The notes under the pieces are model-generated. The model saw only the letters and a list, made by a program, of their open reading frames with translations. It made no database searches and was not told the origin of the DNA. Shown here in pieces: positions 1 to 5,778 of a stretch of DNA of 8,463 bases (positions are counted from its first letter, which is position 1; each line of letters begins with the position of its first letter). The stretch spans positions 4,980 to 13,442 of the forward strand of contig JAUNXW010000031.1 in NCBI GenBank assembly GCA_030539595.1. The letters run 5' to 3'. This DNA comes from Methanocorpusculum sp. GTDB lineage: Archaea > Halobacteriota > Methanomicrobia > Methanomicrobiales > Methanocorpusculaceae. The translations under genes were made by a program, and so were the position numbers.

Positions 1-1
1 A

Positions 2-229
2 GGCGAAGAATACGAGAATCTTAAGGTCTTAACCCTGCAGATTGCGAAAATCATGAAGGAAGAACTCGCGACAAAAGGTATTGACCTTTATGATATTAAG
101 TTTGAGTTCGGAAAAATCAACGACAAGGTTGTTTTAATCGATGAAATCTCCGGCGGAAATATGCGTGCATATAAGGATGGAAAATACCTCCTGCCGCTTG
201 ACCTGACCAAGATGGTTTTAGGCGATTAA
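2..229 (+). CDS. purC: Phosphoribosylaminoimidazole-succinocarboxamide synthase (SAICAR synthetase), 3' end only
   Basis: This is the C-terminal 75 residues of a gene that starts before the window. PurC joins aspartate to CAIR with ATP, a cytoplasmic step of purine biosynthesis. The visible part has the family's helix (residues 7-25), the strand with KFEFG (33-37) and the IDEISGGNMR block (46-55), which matches the LIDEIS nucleotide/metal-binding segment typical of PurC. The tail KYLLPLDLTKMVLGD is the kind of end seen in short archaeal PurC proteins of about 240 residues. The frame is open from the first base, so the break is the window edge and not a truncation. It ends TAA, followed at once by a T-tract. 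No downstream purine gene is present, so purC is probably last in its transcript. Family assignment is confident; the N-terminal ATP-binding part is not visible. Confidence 0.9.
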   Translation, partial: GEEYENLKVLTLQIAKIMKEELATKGIDLYDIKFEFGKINDKVVLIDEISGGNMRAYKDGKYLLPLDLTKMVLGD

Positions 230-230
230 A

Positions 231-240
231 TCTTTTTTTT
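231..240 (+). terminator. Oligo-T terminator after purC
   Basis: A run of eight T (233-240) begins four bases after the purC stop codon. Archaeal RNA polymerase commonly terminates at such tracts without a hairpin. I see no strong stem just upstream. Confidence 0.5.
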
Positions 241-370
241 ATAAATTTTAAGCGTTGGAGAAAGTCTCTTCAATAGCGGATTCAGCGATACCGATAATTC
301 TTCAAGAAAATTTTCTTCAATAGATTTTTTCACGAGTTGACAATCTCCAATTGCTCTGAATGCCCCATTA

Positions 371-407
371 GAAAACCTAATTTAGATACCGTGCCTATTT
401 TTACATA
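371..407 (+). promoter_or_regulatory. Promoter of the nitroreductase gene, leaderless type
   Basis: A TATA-like box TAATTTAG (378-385) follows a purine-rich BRE-like GAAAACC (371-377). Its centre lies about 26 bases before the ATG at 407, the usual archaeal TATA-to-start distance. There is no Shine-Dalgarno sequence before the ATG, so transcription probably begins at or next to the start codon. This is inferred from spacing alone. Confidence 0.4.
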
Positions 408-937
408 TGAGTATAAGAAATCCCGGAATTGCAAATTTTGGAGTGACGGTTATTCAGTCCAGACACACAGTCCGTAAATTCAAAGATGAGGAAATCCCTA
501 CGGAATTTCTCAGAAAATCCTTAGAGTGTGCATCAAAAGCACCGAGCGCAAGAAATGTTCAGCCATGGATTTTTGTTACGGTCAAAAACAAGGCTACTCT
601 TTCAAAAATAGCTGAACTTGCACCCAACGGAAAATTCATTGAAGGTGCGGCGGTAGGTATTTTAATCTTCGGCGAAGCAGCCCATGAATTTGTAGTTGAA
701 GACTGCAGCGCGGCAACTGAAAATCTTCTTCTTGCTCTGCACGCTTACGGATACGGCGGATGCTGGATTGCAGGCGACAAAAAGCCTTACGCGGAAGAGA
801 TAAGAAAACTTGCGGCAGTGCCCGATAAATACAAACTCATATCAATCGTTGCGGCAGGTGTTCCAGACGTCGGCGGAATCACACTTAAGGAAAAGAAGAG
901 CCTCGACGAAATAACATTCGAAGAGAAGTTTGCTTAA
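407..937 (+). CDS. Nitroreductase-family FMN oxidoreductase
   Basis: A 176-residue protein of the nitroreductase superfamily: homodimeric flavoenzymes that bind FMN and use NAD(P)H to reduce nitro compounds, quinones or other acceptors. The family signature is complete. R19-x3-R23 near the N-terminus would contact the FMN phosphate. APSARNVQPW (45-54) is the usual APSxxNxQPW block. EDCSAATENLLLA (98-110) with GYGGCWI (115-121) is the dimer and FMN-binding helix region, and GVPD (151-154) is the C-terminal glycine-proline motif. The length fits the short archaeal and clostridial members. ATG 407 is chosen because a TATA-like box lies 26 bases upstream and homology begins soon after. It stands alone, with purC before it and a repeat element after it. 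The true substrate cannot be told from sequence. Confidence 0.9.
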   Translation: MSIRNPGIANFGVTVIQSRHTVRKFKDEEIPTEFLRKSLECASKAPSARNVQPWIFVTVKNKATLSKIAELAPNGKFIEGAAVGILIFGEAAHEFVVEDCSAATENLLLALHAYGYGGCWIAGDKKPYAEEIRKLAAVPDKYKLISIVAAGVPDVGGITLKEKKSLDEITFEEKFA

Positions 938-940
938 TAC

Positions 941-953
941 TTCTTTCTTTTTT
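941..953 (+). terminator. T-rich termination region after the nitroreductase gene
   Basis: TTCTTTCTTTTTT directly follows the stop codon (ends 937) and includes six T in a row (948-953). It fits archaeal oligo-T termination, with no obvious hairpin. Confidence 0.35.
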
Positions 954-1015
954 CAATTTCTTAATCATCATTGTGTGAAATTACTTACATCAGATACAGT
1001 CTAACAGTTGATTGG

Positions 1016-1544
1016 GATATTTTAACTAATTTTAGATTGTAATTTGTTGACATTGGGGTGCGTTTCGTTACGCCACGAACATCACACGAAAAATACGAAA
1101 AACACGAAAAGAGAGATGTTAGGTTGACTTTAGTTTACATAGCAAAACACGAAATTTAACGAAAAACACAAAATGGTTTCTAAGTTTACAATAATTATCA
1201 CAAGAATAATTAACAGCAACCCTTTTGTGTTTTTCGTTAAATTTCGTGTATTGCTGTCTTAGATAAAAGTCAATTTGATATTTTTCTTTTCGTGCTTTTC
1301 GTTAAATTTCGTGTGGTTTTCGTGGTGTAACAAAATTTGTACACACTGCAACAGAAAACTTAGTCTAAAAAATAGTGAAGTACTGTGAAGCAAGGAACAT
1401 GCGAAAGATATCGTGTTTTGCTATTTTCAGGAAACACTGCTTAACTCATATTCTAAGTTTTATGTTGACGGGTGGTGAGTTTCGCGGTGAAACAAAAAGC
1501 GCCCCAATATCAACAAATTATGATTTTGAATTAATTTAAATATC
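1016..1544. mobile_element. Non-coding element with 63-bp imperfect terminal inverted repeats (MITE-like)
   Basis: This explains the gene-free stretch 938-1629. Bases 1016-1078 and 1482-1544 are inverted copies of each other: about 49 of 63 positions agree by eye, including two perfect blocks, TAATTTGTTGA and ATTGGGG. Inside lie a large palindrome (1067-1331) and a 210-bp AT-rich part with no long ORF. No transposase is encoded, and I could not identify a convincing target-site duplication. The design resembles a miniature inverted-repeat transposable element, but a structural or regulatory repeat is possible. Part of it recurs inverted at 8248-8346. Outside it, 938-1015 and 1545-1629 show no further feature except a six-A tract (1611-1616) that would give a U-tract terminator for the minus-strand gene ending at 1630. 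Confidence 0.55.
1067..1331. repeat. Large imperfect palindrome, arms about 107 bp, 49-base loop
   Basis: Arm 1067-1173 is the reverse complement of arm 1223-1331 with a few mismatches and small gaps. The innermost 27 bases (1147-1173 against 1223-1249) pair perfectly. The arms carry repeated words of the type ACGAAAAACAC and ACGAAATTTAACG. The loop (1174-1222) contains the segment found again, inverted, near the window end. As RNA or extruded DNA this could form a very long hairpin. Confidence 0.85.
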
Positions 1545-1629
1545 AGATTCCACCATTGGACAGACTTTGTAAGTATTTTCGAAATCTGCAAACAAAATAT
1601 AATCAGTCATAAAAAATAATCGTCAACGC

Positions 1630-2997
1630 TTATTTTCTAACACGCTTCTTTTTTACGCCGAATTTTTCTTTTAAATTTTTAGCCTTGTCAGGAACTTTTG
1701 CGCCCGATGCTTCACCAGCAATCAAACGGCAGAAACTTTCTTTTCCGAGAAGAAGATTGTATGCGTTCTGCTTCTGATTGAATCTTACAAGAACGGAATC
1801 TATTGCAACGACCGAACCGTAGGAAGCTGTTAAAAGCGCTTCATGTTCGGGCGTTCTGTGAAACGCAGGCAAAGCCGCGTAAACGGGTAATGCTCCCGTT
1901 CCGTCGCAGACAAGATAAAGATAGTTTTTAGCGTCTCCTATGTCGTCTGACATAACAGACACACAGACATGAATACGTTTCTCAAGATGCTTTTTCAGCT
2001 GTGAAAGCCTCGCCCTTTTCGCATCGGCAGGAATTTTATATCCGCATTTTCTGTGACCGTCGGTTCTGAGAATTGTATAGGAAAACTTCACATCCGTATT
2101 AACAAAAACGAATTTCTCATTCGCTCCGCCAAGAGCAAGCATCAGTTTTGTCGGTTCAATGTCTGCGTATGACTTAAAACTCCAGCATGGATTCACACAG
2201 CAGTAAACTCCGCGTATATCATTGCACGGAGCATAAAGTGTCACACCCGCTTTTTTAGCTTCACGCGAAAGACTGCGCAGTTCGGTTGAATTTTCCAAAT
2301 CCGCAGGCTCGATTAAAATCAGATTGCCGTCAGGCGACAGATGTCTGCTGAGGTTAATTATGAACTCTGTCTTTTTTTCAAAATCAAGCGTGAGTTCGTT
2401 AATGATATTTGAGCAGATGATGAGGTCATAAACTCCGTTCGGAATTTTTTCCGTTATGTCGACTGCCAGAGGTTTTTCCGATTTAACTCGCGGACAGATT
2501 TTTTCAAGATACTGCGGGACAATTTTATTGTAAGCCTCTCTGTTCGGCTCATATTTTTCAACCGCGGTAATTTCTGCCGTGAGTTCGTCGAAACAGAAAA
2601 ATGTTTTTGCAACAGCAAGAGCGGTTGTTCCGGGACCCGAACCGACATCAAGAATTTTTACATTTTTCCTCAGCAGACCGGAACATATTAATTCGGAAAC
2701 AAGTTCCGAAATTTCAAAAACATATCCCGGCATCTGATAAGCCATGTAGCCTAAAACACTGTAAGCTCCTTTGTATGCATTGTTTTTGCGAGCTCCGCCG
2801 CTCCAGTACGAATCTTTCTGCGAGATTACGGCGGCTCTGATTTTTTCCAGAACCGTTTCATCTTTCCAGGATTTTCCCGTGACGGATTCTATATATTCAA
2901 GCGTGATTTTTTCTAAAAAGTCATCGTCTCTTTTTTTCAGAAAAAGCGACAGACGCTTAATCTCTTCTTCCGTCGGGACGTATCTTGGATTTTCCAT
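1630..2997 (-). CDS. Rsm22-family SAM-dependent methyltransferase-like protein
   Basis: A 455-residue protein of the Rsm22 (METTL17-like) family. In mitochondria these proteins act in small ribosomal subunit assembly and bind an Fe-S cluster; archaeal members are little studied. Residues 75-110 (YKGAYSVLGYMAYQMPGYVF and following) match the family helix before the methyltransferase core. Motif I is ILDVGSGPGT (115-124), and LILIEP (226-231) is a later core strand. A cysteine group C258, C266, C267, C271 (APC...CCVNPC) sits where the family has its metal-binding cysteines. After about 340 comes a beta-rich C-terminal domain, then a basic tail KKKRVRK. An in-frame ATG at 3075 would add 26 residues lying over the preceding gene; I prefer ATG 2997, four bases after that gene's TGA. 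It is last in the sepF-zpr1 cluster. Methyl transfer and the rRNA target are inferred, not shown. Confidence 0.8.
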   Translation of the reverse strand: MENPRYVPTEEEIKRLSLFLKKRDDDFLEKITLEYIESVTGKSWKDETVLEKIRAAVISQKDSYWSGGARKNNAYKGAYSVLGYMAYQMPGYVFEISELVSELICSGLLRKNVKILDVGSGPGTTALAVAKTFFCFDELTAEITAVEKYEPNREAYNKIVPQYLEKICPRVKSEKPLAVDITEKIPNGVYDLIICSNIINELTLDFEKKTEFIINLSRHLSPDGNLILIEPADLENSTELRSLSREAKKAGVTLYAPCNDIRGVYCCVNPCWSFKSYADIEPTKLMLALGGANEKFVFVNTDVKFSYTILRTDGHRKCGYKIPADAKRARLSQLKKHLEKRIHVCVSVMSDDIGDAKNYLYLVCDGTGALPVYAALPAFHRTPEHEALLTASYGSVVAIDSVLVRFNQKQNAYNLLLGKESFCRLIAGEASGAKVPDKAKNLKEKFGVKKKRVRK

Positions 2998-3001
2998 AAA
3001 A

Positions 3002-3550
3002 TCAGTAGGGGGTGAAGAAAGTTCCGTCTTTGCGTTCAACGTCGAGTTTGGTCTTAACTGCTTTGGATGAAACAATTCCCGAGTTGCCGCTTTCGTCGAT
3101 AATTCTTACAGTGAAAGGCATCTGACAGTTTTTAGCTTTTTCAATGTCTGCGAGAATTTCTTTTGCGCGCTTTGTTTCTTCACCGTCTGACGCGCGGACA
3201 GCTGTTCTCACTCCGTCTTCGGCGCGCTGCAGAACTCCTTCAATGTTTGAAACAAACGCTTCACAGGCAGGACCTGGCATAATATTTATTCCGAAGTCGG
3301 GGAGGTCGATTTCTCCCTGAGAACTGCGAACCACTCTTGCGTTGAGGTCTTCGGGCGTTTCCGCTTTCAGTTCCCATGAACACGGCTCACGCTCGTTTAA
3401 AAGCATTGTGTCGACGAGTTTAAATCCGCATTTGGAACAGACCGCGCTGATTAACAATATATCGGAAAAATAGGGAATATTCTCCGTGTCGTAGATGTAA
3501 CCAATCTCTGTTCCGCAGTCGGGACAGGGATTAAGTATTACCTGGCGCAT
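3002..3550 (-). CDS. ZPR1-type zinc-finger protein, archaeal single-finger form
   Basis: A 182-residue archaeal ZPR1 homologue. Cysteines C9, C12, C38 and C41 form exactly the C-x2-C-x25-C-x2-C zinc finger of ZPR1, with TEIGYIYDTENIPYF between the pairs and CGFKLVDTM after it. Residues 50-150 form the beta-rich A/B-type domain, with SNIEGVLQRAED (101-112) typical of the family. Eukaryotic ZPR1 has two such modules and acts in folding or handling of elongation factor eEF1A; the archaeal protein has one, and a similar role with aEF1A is an inference. It starts six bases after the sepF stop codon and ends four bases before the rsm22-like start, so the three are very likely one transcript. No Shine-Dalgarno site is evident, suggesting translational coupling. 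Family assignment is very secure, function in archaea less so. Confidence 0.9.
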   Translation of the reverse strand: MRQVILNPCPDCGTEIGYIYDTENIPYFSDILLISAVCSKCGFKLVDTMLLNEREPCSWELKAETPEDLNARVVRSSQGEIDLPDFGINIMPGPACEAFVSNIEGVLQRAEDGVRTAVRASDGEETKRAKEILADIEKAKNCQMPFTVRIIDESGNSGIVSSKAVKTKLDVERKDGTFFTPY

Positions 3551-3556
3551 CTGATA

Positions 3557-3934
3557 TTAGTTTCCGCAGATTTTCTCGCGGGAGATGCGAACACCTGTGG
3601 GCACTACAATTACGTAGCGCTGGTCTCCAAGACCTATGATGTCACCGTTTACATCTTTTGATACCGCTCTTAAGTCGCCCATTACACGGTCGAACATTAT
3701 TTTGTCGAGCTTAAGTTTGCTGATGTCGACAATGACGATGTTGCCGTTGTAAATCTCGTCTTTAATGCGCGGGCAGTCTTTTATGTCTGTTACGCTTGCG
3801 ATTTTGACATACATTGCGGCCATTTCGCTTTCGCCGGCTTTACCTTCATATGCCTGAAGGTCGAGCTTCATGTATGTGTCTTCTTCTGAGGAAGTTTTAT
3901 CCTTCGAACCGAATACTCCGTCAAGAAATCCCAT
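3557..3934 (-). CDS. sepF: Archaeal SepF, membrane anchor for FtsZ
   Basis: A 125-residue SepF (DUF552) protein. SepF tethers FtsZ to the membrane in archaea that divide with FtsZ. The N-terminus MGFLDGVFGS is a short amphipathic membrane-targeting helix, followed by a linker rich in charged residues and serine (11-38). The core domain (40-120) has the family pattern: YVKIASV, a helix, then GNIVIVDIS (64-72), a helix KLDKIMFDRVMGDLRAV, DVNGDIIGLGDQRYVIVVP (94-112) and the final VRI strand. Length and domain order are normal for archaeal SepF. It is the first gene of the tight cluster with zpr1 and the rsm22-like gene. No Shine-Dalgarno site precedes the ATG; a TATA-like box 28 bases upstream points to a leaderless start. 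No ftsZ gene is in this window. Confidence 0.92.
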   Translation of the reverse strand: MGFLDGVFGSKDKTSSEEDTYMKLDLQAYEGKAGESEMAAMYVKIASVTDIKDCPRIKDEIYNGNIVIVDISKLKLDKIMFDRVMGDLRAVSKDVNGDIIGLGDQRYVIVVPTGVRISREKICGN

Positions 3935-3958
3935 ATGTGAAGATAGTTTGGTTACTGG

Positions 3959-4000
3959 AATTATAAGTTTATCTGTCTGTGTCTCTCAGACAGAACTTAT
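3959..4000 (-). promoter_or_regulatory. sepF promoter with overlapping inverted repeat
   Basis: On the minus strand TTATAATT (3966-3959) is centred about 28 bases before the sepF ATG, right for a leaderless transcript. Immediately upstream, and overlapping it, is a long inverted repeat: ATAAGTT (3963-3969) with AACTTAT (3994-4000), and inside these CTGTCTG (3973-3979) with CAGACAG (3987-3993), separated by seven bases. A second TATA-like GATATTATTA (4020-4011) would start RNA near 3990 and put the hairpin in a leader. The repeat could be an operator or an RNA stem. Confidence 0.45.
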
Positions 4001-4025
4001 ACACCTGAGGTAATAATATCCCGAT

Positions 4026-4099
4026 GCGAAAAAATATTGCTCATCTTGGCTAAGCTAAATCTTTTCGCAGCAATACAAACTTAGCTGAGCAATTTTTTT
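4026..4099 (-). terminator. Hairpin terminator downstream of the PUA-domain gene
   Basis: Read on the minus strand, TTGCTCA and GCTAAG (4092-4080) pair with CTTAGC and TGAGCAA (4054-4049 and 4043-4037), with a five-base bulge. The stem is extended by A/T pairs and ends in a six-U tract (4034-4029). This resembles an intrinsic terminator, 32 bases after the PUA stop codon. It would separate that gene from the sepF cluster. Competing pairings exist (see findings). Confidence 0.55.
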
Positions 4100-4130
4100 T
4101 ATTTGCGTTCGCAGTTCACTTTAGTATTGT

Positions 4131-4628
4131 TCAGAGTTCAAGATTCCAGAGTTCGTCGCCGACGTAGTGAAGATTTTTGGCTGCCTTGCCTTTTTCAAGC
4201 GCACGAAGTTCGGGCGCATCATAAAGAGGGATTACAACAGCCAGAGGCTTGTCATGGCTTTCGTCAACGACAAGCGCGGGTTTGTTTGCTTTTACATCGT
4301 CTGAGACTGATACAATTCCGGGTCTCATGACATCCGCGCCGTTTATGACATAAGGAATTGCCCCCATGTCAACCGCAATTCTTCTTCCTTTAAACGGACG
4401 TGCTATTGCACCGCGCAGTGTGGGAAAAGCCCAGTCGTCTTTTTCAATGACGAGCGGCTTTTTGTCTATTAGGTATATATTAAACTTTGAGGCAGTTTCT
4501 GCTATCTCTATCATTTTTGAGGAGTAGAGTTTAGCTTCGTCGCCTATGTTTTCTTCAAGCTTCAAAACGAGGGAGGAGAGTTGACCTTTTTTTATCGCGT
4601 GGCGTTTTTTTATTGTGAGTTCTACCAT
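4131..4628 (-). CDS. PUA-domain RNA-binding protein, archaeal MCT-1/Tma20-like
   Basis: A 165-residue protein with two parts: a pre-PUA domain (about 1-80; KKRHAIKKGQL, then FPTLRGA at 68-74) and a PUA domain (about 82-160). The PUA pattern RRIAVDMGAIPYVINGADVM (82-101), PGIVSVSD, KPLAVVIPL (127-135) and the ending GKAAKNLHYVGDELWNLEL match archaeal and eukaryotic MCT-1/Tma20 proteins, which in eukaryotes work with DENR at the ribosome. In archaea the partner and RNA target are unsettled. Length is usual for the family. ATG 4628 is chosen because TATA-like boxes lie 30-40 bases upstream on the minus strand and the conserved part starts within a few residues. It is divergent from ftr and separated from sepF by a hairpin terminator. 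Family confident; role in translation inferred. Confidence 0.88.
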   Translation of the reverse strand: MVELTIKKRHAIKKGQLSSLVLKLEENIGDEAKLYSSKMIEIAETASKFNIYLIDKKPLVIEKDDWAFPTLRGAIARPFKGRRIAVDMGAIPYVINGADVMRPGIVSVSDDVKANKPALVVDESHDKPLAVVIPLYDAPELRALEKGKAAKNLHYVGDELWNLEL

Positions 4629-4653
4629 GTGTAATTTTTATTTGGCGGGAGAA

Positions 4654-4671
4654 ATTATAAACATATATTTT
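4654..4671 (-). promoter_or_regulatory. Promoter of the PUA-domain gene
   Basis: On the minus strand AAATATATGT (4671-4662) and TTTATAAT (4661-4654) are overlapping candidates for a TATA box. They would start RNA near 4641 or 4631, giving a leader of 2-12 bases. No Shine-Dalgarno site precedes the ATG at 4628. Confidence 0.4.
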
Positions 4672-4688
4672 AAGATTTTATTTTTCGT

Positions 4689-4714
4689 GTGCGGGAACGA
4701 TAGTAATTCCGCAC
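4689..4714. repeat. Hairpin between the divergent PUA and ftr promoters
   Basis: GTGCGG (4689-4694) plus AA (4696-4697) pairs with TTCCGCAC (4707-4714), with one bulged G and a nine-base loop. It is GC-rich against an AT-rich background. It may be a protein-binding site or an insulator between the two divergent genes; function unknown. Confidence 0.35.
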
Positions 4715-4739
4715 CTCAGCCGAAAAGATAGACAAAATC

Positions 4740-4797
4740 TTGTCCAACGGATTTTTTACGATTGGACAATCCCAAAGTTATATCCAAAATAATATCT
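4740..4797 (+). promoter_or_regulatory. ftr promoter with an upstream inverted repeat
   Basis: TTGTCCAA (4740-4747) and TTGGACAA (4762-4769) form a perfect 8-bp inverted repeat with centres 22 bases apart, about two helical turns. It ends nine bases before a TATA-like TTATAT (4778-4783), which has a BRE-like CAAAG before it. Transcription would begin near 4806, giving a leader of about 36 bases. A second TATA-like AATAATAT lies at 4788-4795. The placement fits an operator or activator site for a dimeric regulator. Confidence 0.4.
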
Positions 4798-4831
4798 ACT
4801 TTCCATACCCATTCATATGTTATCACTAAAC

Positions 4832-4837
4832 AGGTGA
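4832..4837 (+). promoter_or_regulatory. Ribosome binding site of ftr
   Basis: AGGTGA lies four bases before ATG 4842 and complements the 3' end of archaeal 16S rRNA. It fixes the ftr start and is the only clear Shine-Dalgarno site seen before a gene in this window. Confidence 0.65.
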
Positions 4838-4841
4838 ACTT

Positions 4842-5738
4842 ATGGAATTTAATGGCGTAACTATCGACGACACATATGCAGAAGGATTTCCTGTCTGGGC
4901 TGCACGTGTAATTATCACAGCGGTCACAAAAGACTGGGCATTCAAAGCAGCAACTGAAGCAACAGGATTTGCAACATCCACAATCGGCTGCCCGTGCGAA
5001 GCAGGAATTGAGAGATTCATCCCGCCGGAGCACACACCCGACCACAGACCCGGATATGCAATTCTTATCTGCTGCGGAAAGAAAGCACTCAAAGAGCAGG
5101 TCTTAGAGCGTGTATCAGAGTGTATCTTAACAGCACCGACAACCGCAGTCTTTAACGGACACGCGGGTGAAGAGGAAATTATCCCGATTAAACTCCACTT
5201 CTTCGGCGACAAGTTTGAGAAGAAGGTCGAAGTCGGCGGAATCCAGTGCTGGTCAATCCCAATTATGGGCGGAGACTTCATTGTTGAGGAAGAAATCGGA
5301 GCAATCAAAGGTGTTGCCGGCGGTAACTTCTTAATTATGGGCGAAACACAGATGTCAGCCCTCGTTGCAGCGGAAGCAGCAGTTGATGCAATCAAAGGTG
5401 TTGCGGGAACAATCACCCCGTTCCCGGGAGGAGTTGTTTCATCAGGTTCTAAGGTAGGTTCACTCTCCTACAAGTTTATGAACGCTTCAACCAACGAAAA
5501 GTTCTGTCCGACTATCCGCGCAGAAGTTATTGCAAAGGGTCTTGAGACCGAGATTCCGGAAAACGTTAAGGCAGTTTACGAGATTGTCATCGACGGTGTC
5601 TCCGAAGATGCGGTTAAAGAAGCAATGAAAGCAGGTGTTCAGGCAGCCGCAAGAGTTCCGGGCGTTGTAAGAATTACAGCAGGTAACTACGGCGGTAACC
5701 TCGGTCCGTTTAAGTTCTACTTAAAGGACTGCATCTAA
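4842..5738 (+). CDS. ftr: Formylmethanofuran:tetrahydromethanopterin formyltransferase
   Basis: Ftr moves the formyl group from formylmethanofuran to N5 of tetrahydromethanopterin, the second step of methanogenesis from CO2, in the cytoplasm. The protein is 298 residues, against about 297 usual. The sequence follows the family throughout: MEFNGVTIDDTYAEGFP at the start, the CPCEAGIERF segment (50-59) and PPEHTPDHRPGYAIL (61-75) of the first lobe. The second lobe follows, ending in a glycine-rich NYGGNLGPFKFYL stretch before the C-terminus. Many acidic residues fit the known acidic, oligomeric enzyme. A strong AGGTGA site four bases upstream supports the start. It is monocistronic here, followed by a nine-T tract and a convergent lipoprotein gene; no fwd, mch or mtd genes are adjacent. 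This gene is the firmest evidence for a methanogen. Confidence 0.97.
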   Translation: MEFNGVTIDDTYAEGFPVWAARVIITAVTKDWAFKAATEATGFATSTIGCPCEAGIERFIPPEHTPDHRPGYAILICCGKKALKEQVLERVSECILTAPTTAVFNGHAGEEEIIPIKLHFFGDKFEKKVEVGGIQCWSIPIMGGDFIVEEEIGAIKGVAGGNFLIMGETQMSALVAAEAAVDAIKGVAGTITPFPGGVVSSGSKVGSLSYKFMNASTNEKFCPTIRAEVIAKGLETEIPENVKAVYEIVIDGVSEDAVKEAMKAGVQAAARVPGVVRITAGNYGGNLGPFKFYLKDCI

Positions 5739-5739
5739 A

Positions 5740-5778
5740 TTTTTTTTTGAAGACAACGGTTTTAAAAAACAGAAAAAA
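5740..5778. terminator. Bidirectional T/A-tract terminator between ftr and the lipoprotein gene
   Basis: Nine T (5740-5748) follow the ftr stop codon on the plus strand. Two six-A runs (5764-5769, 5773-5778) become U-tracts for the lipoprotein transcript on the minus strand. The 40-base gap between the convergent genes serves both ends. No strong stem is visible. Confidence 0.55.

Noticed and set aside
1081..1330. Regularly repeated ACGAAAAACAC-type words, at first sight a CRISPR-like array
   Set aside because: The words are arms of one palindrome in opposite orientations with no spacer regularity, and no cas genes are present.
2998..3075. Upstream ATG giving the Rsm22-like protein 26 extra residues
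   Set aside because: The extra residues lie over the 3' end of the zpr1 gene in another frame and are not family-like. ATG 2997, four bases after the zpr1 stop, fits better.
4716..5416. Two minus-strand frames of 109 and 196 codons opposite ftr
   Set aside because: They are antisense shadows of ftr, whose family match is unmistakable. The cysteine-rich look of one reflects ftr codon usage.
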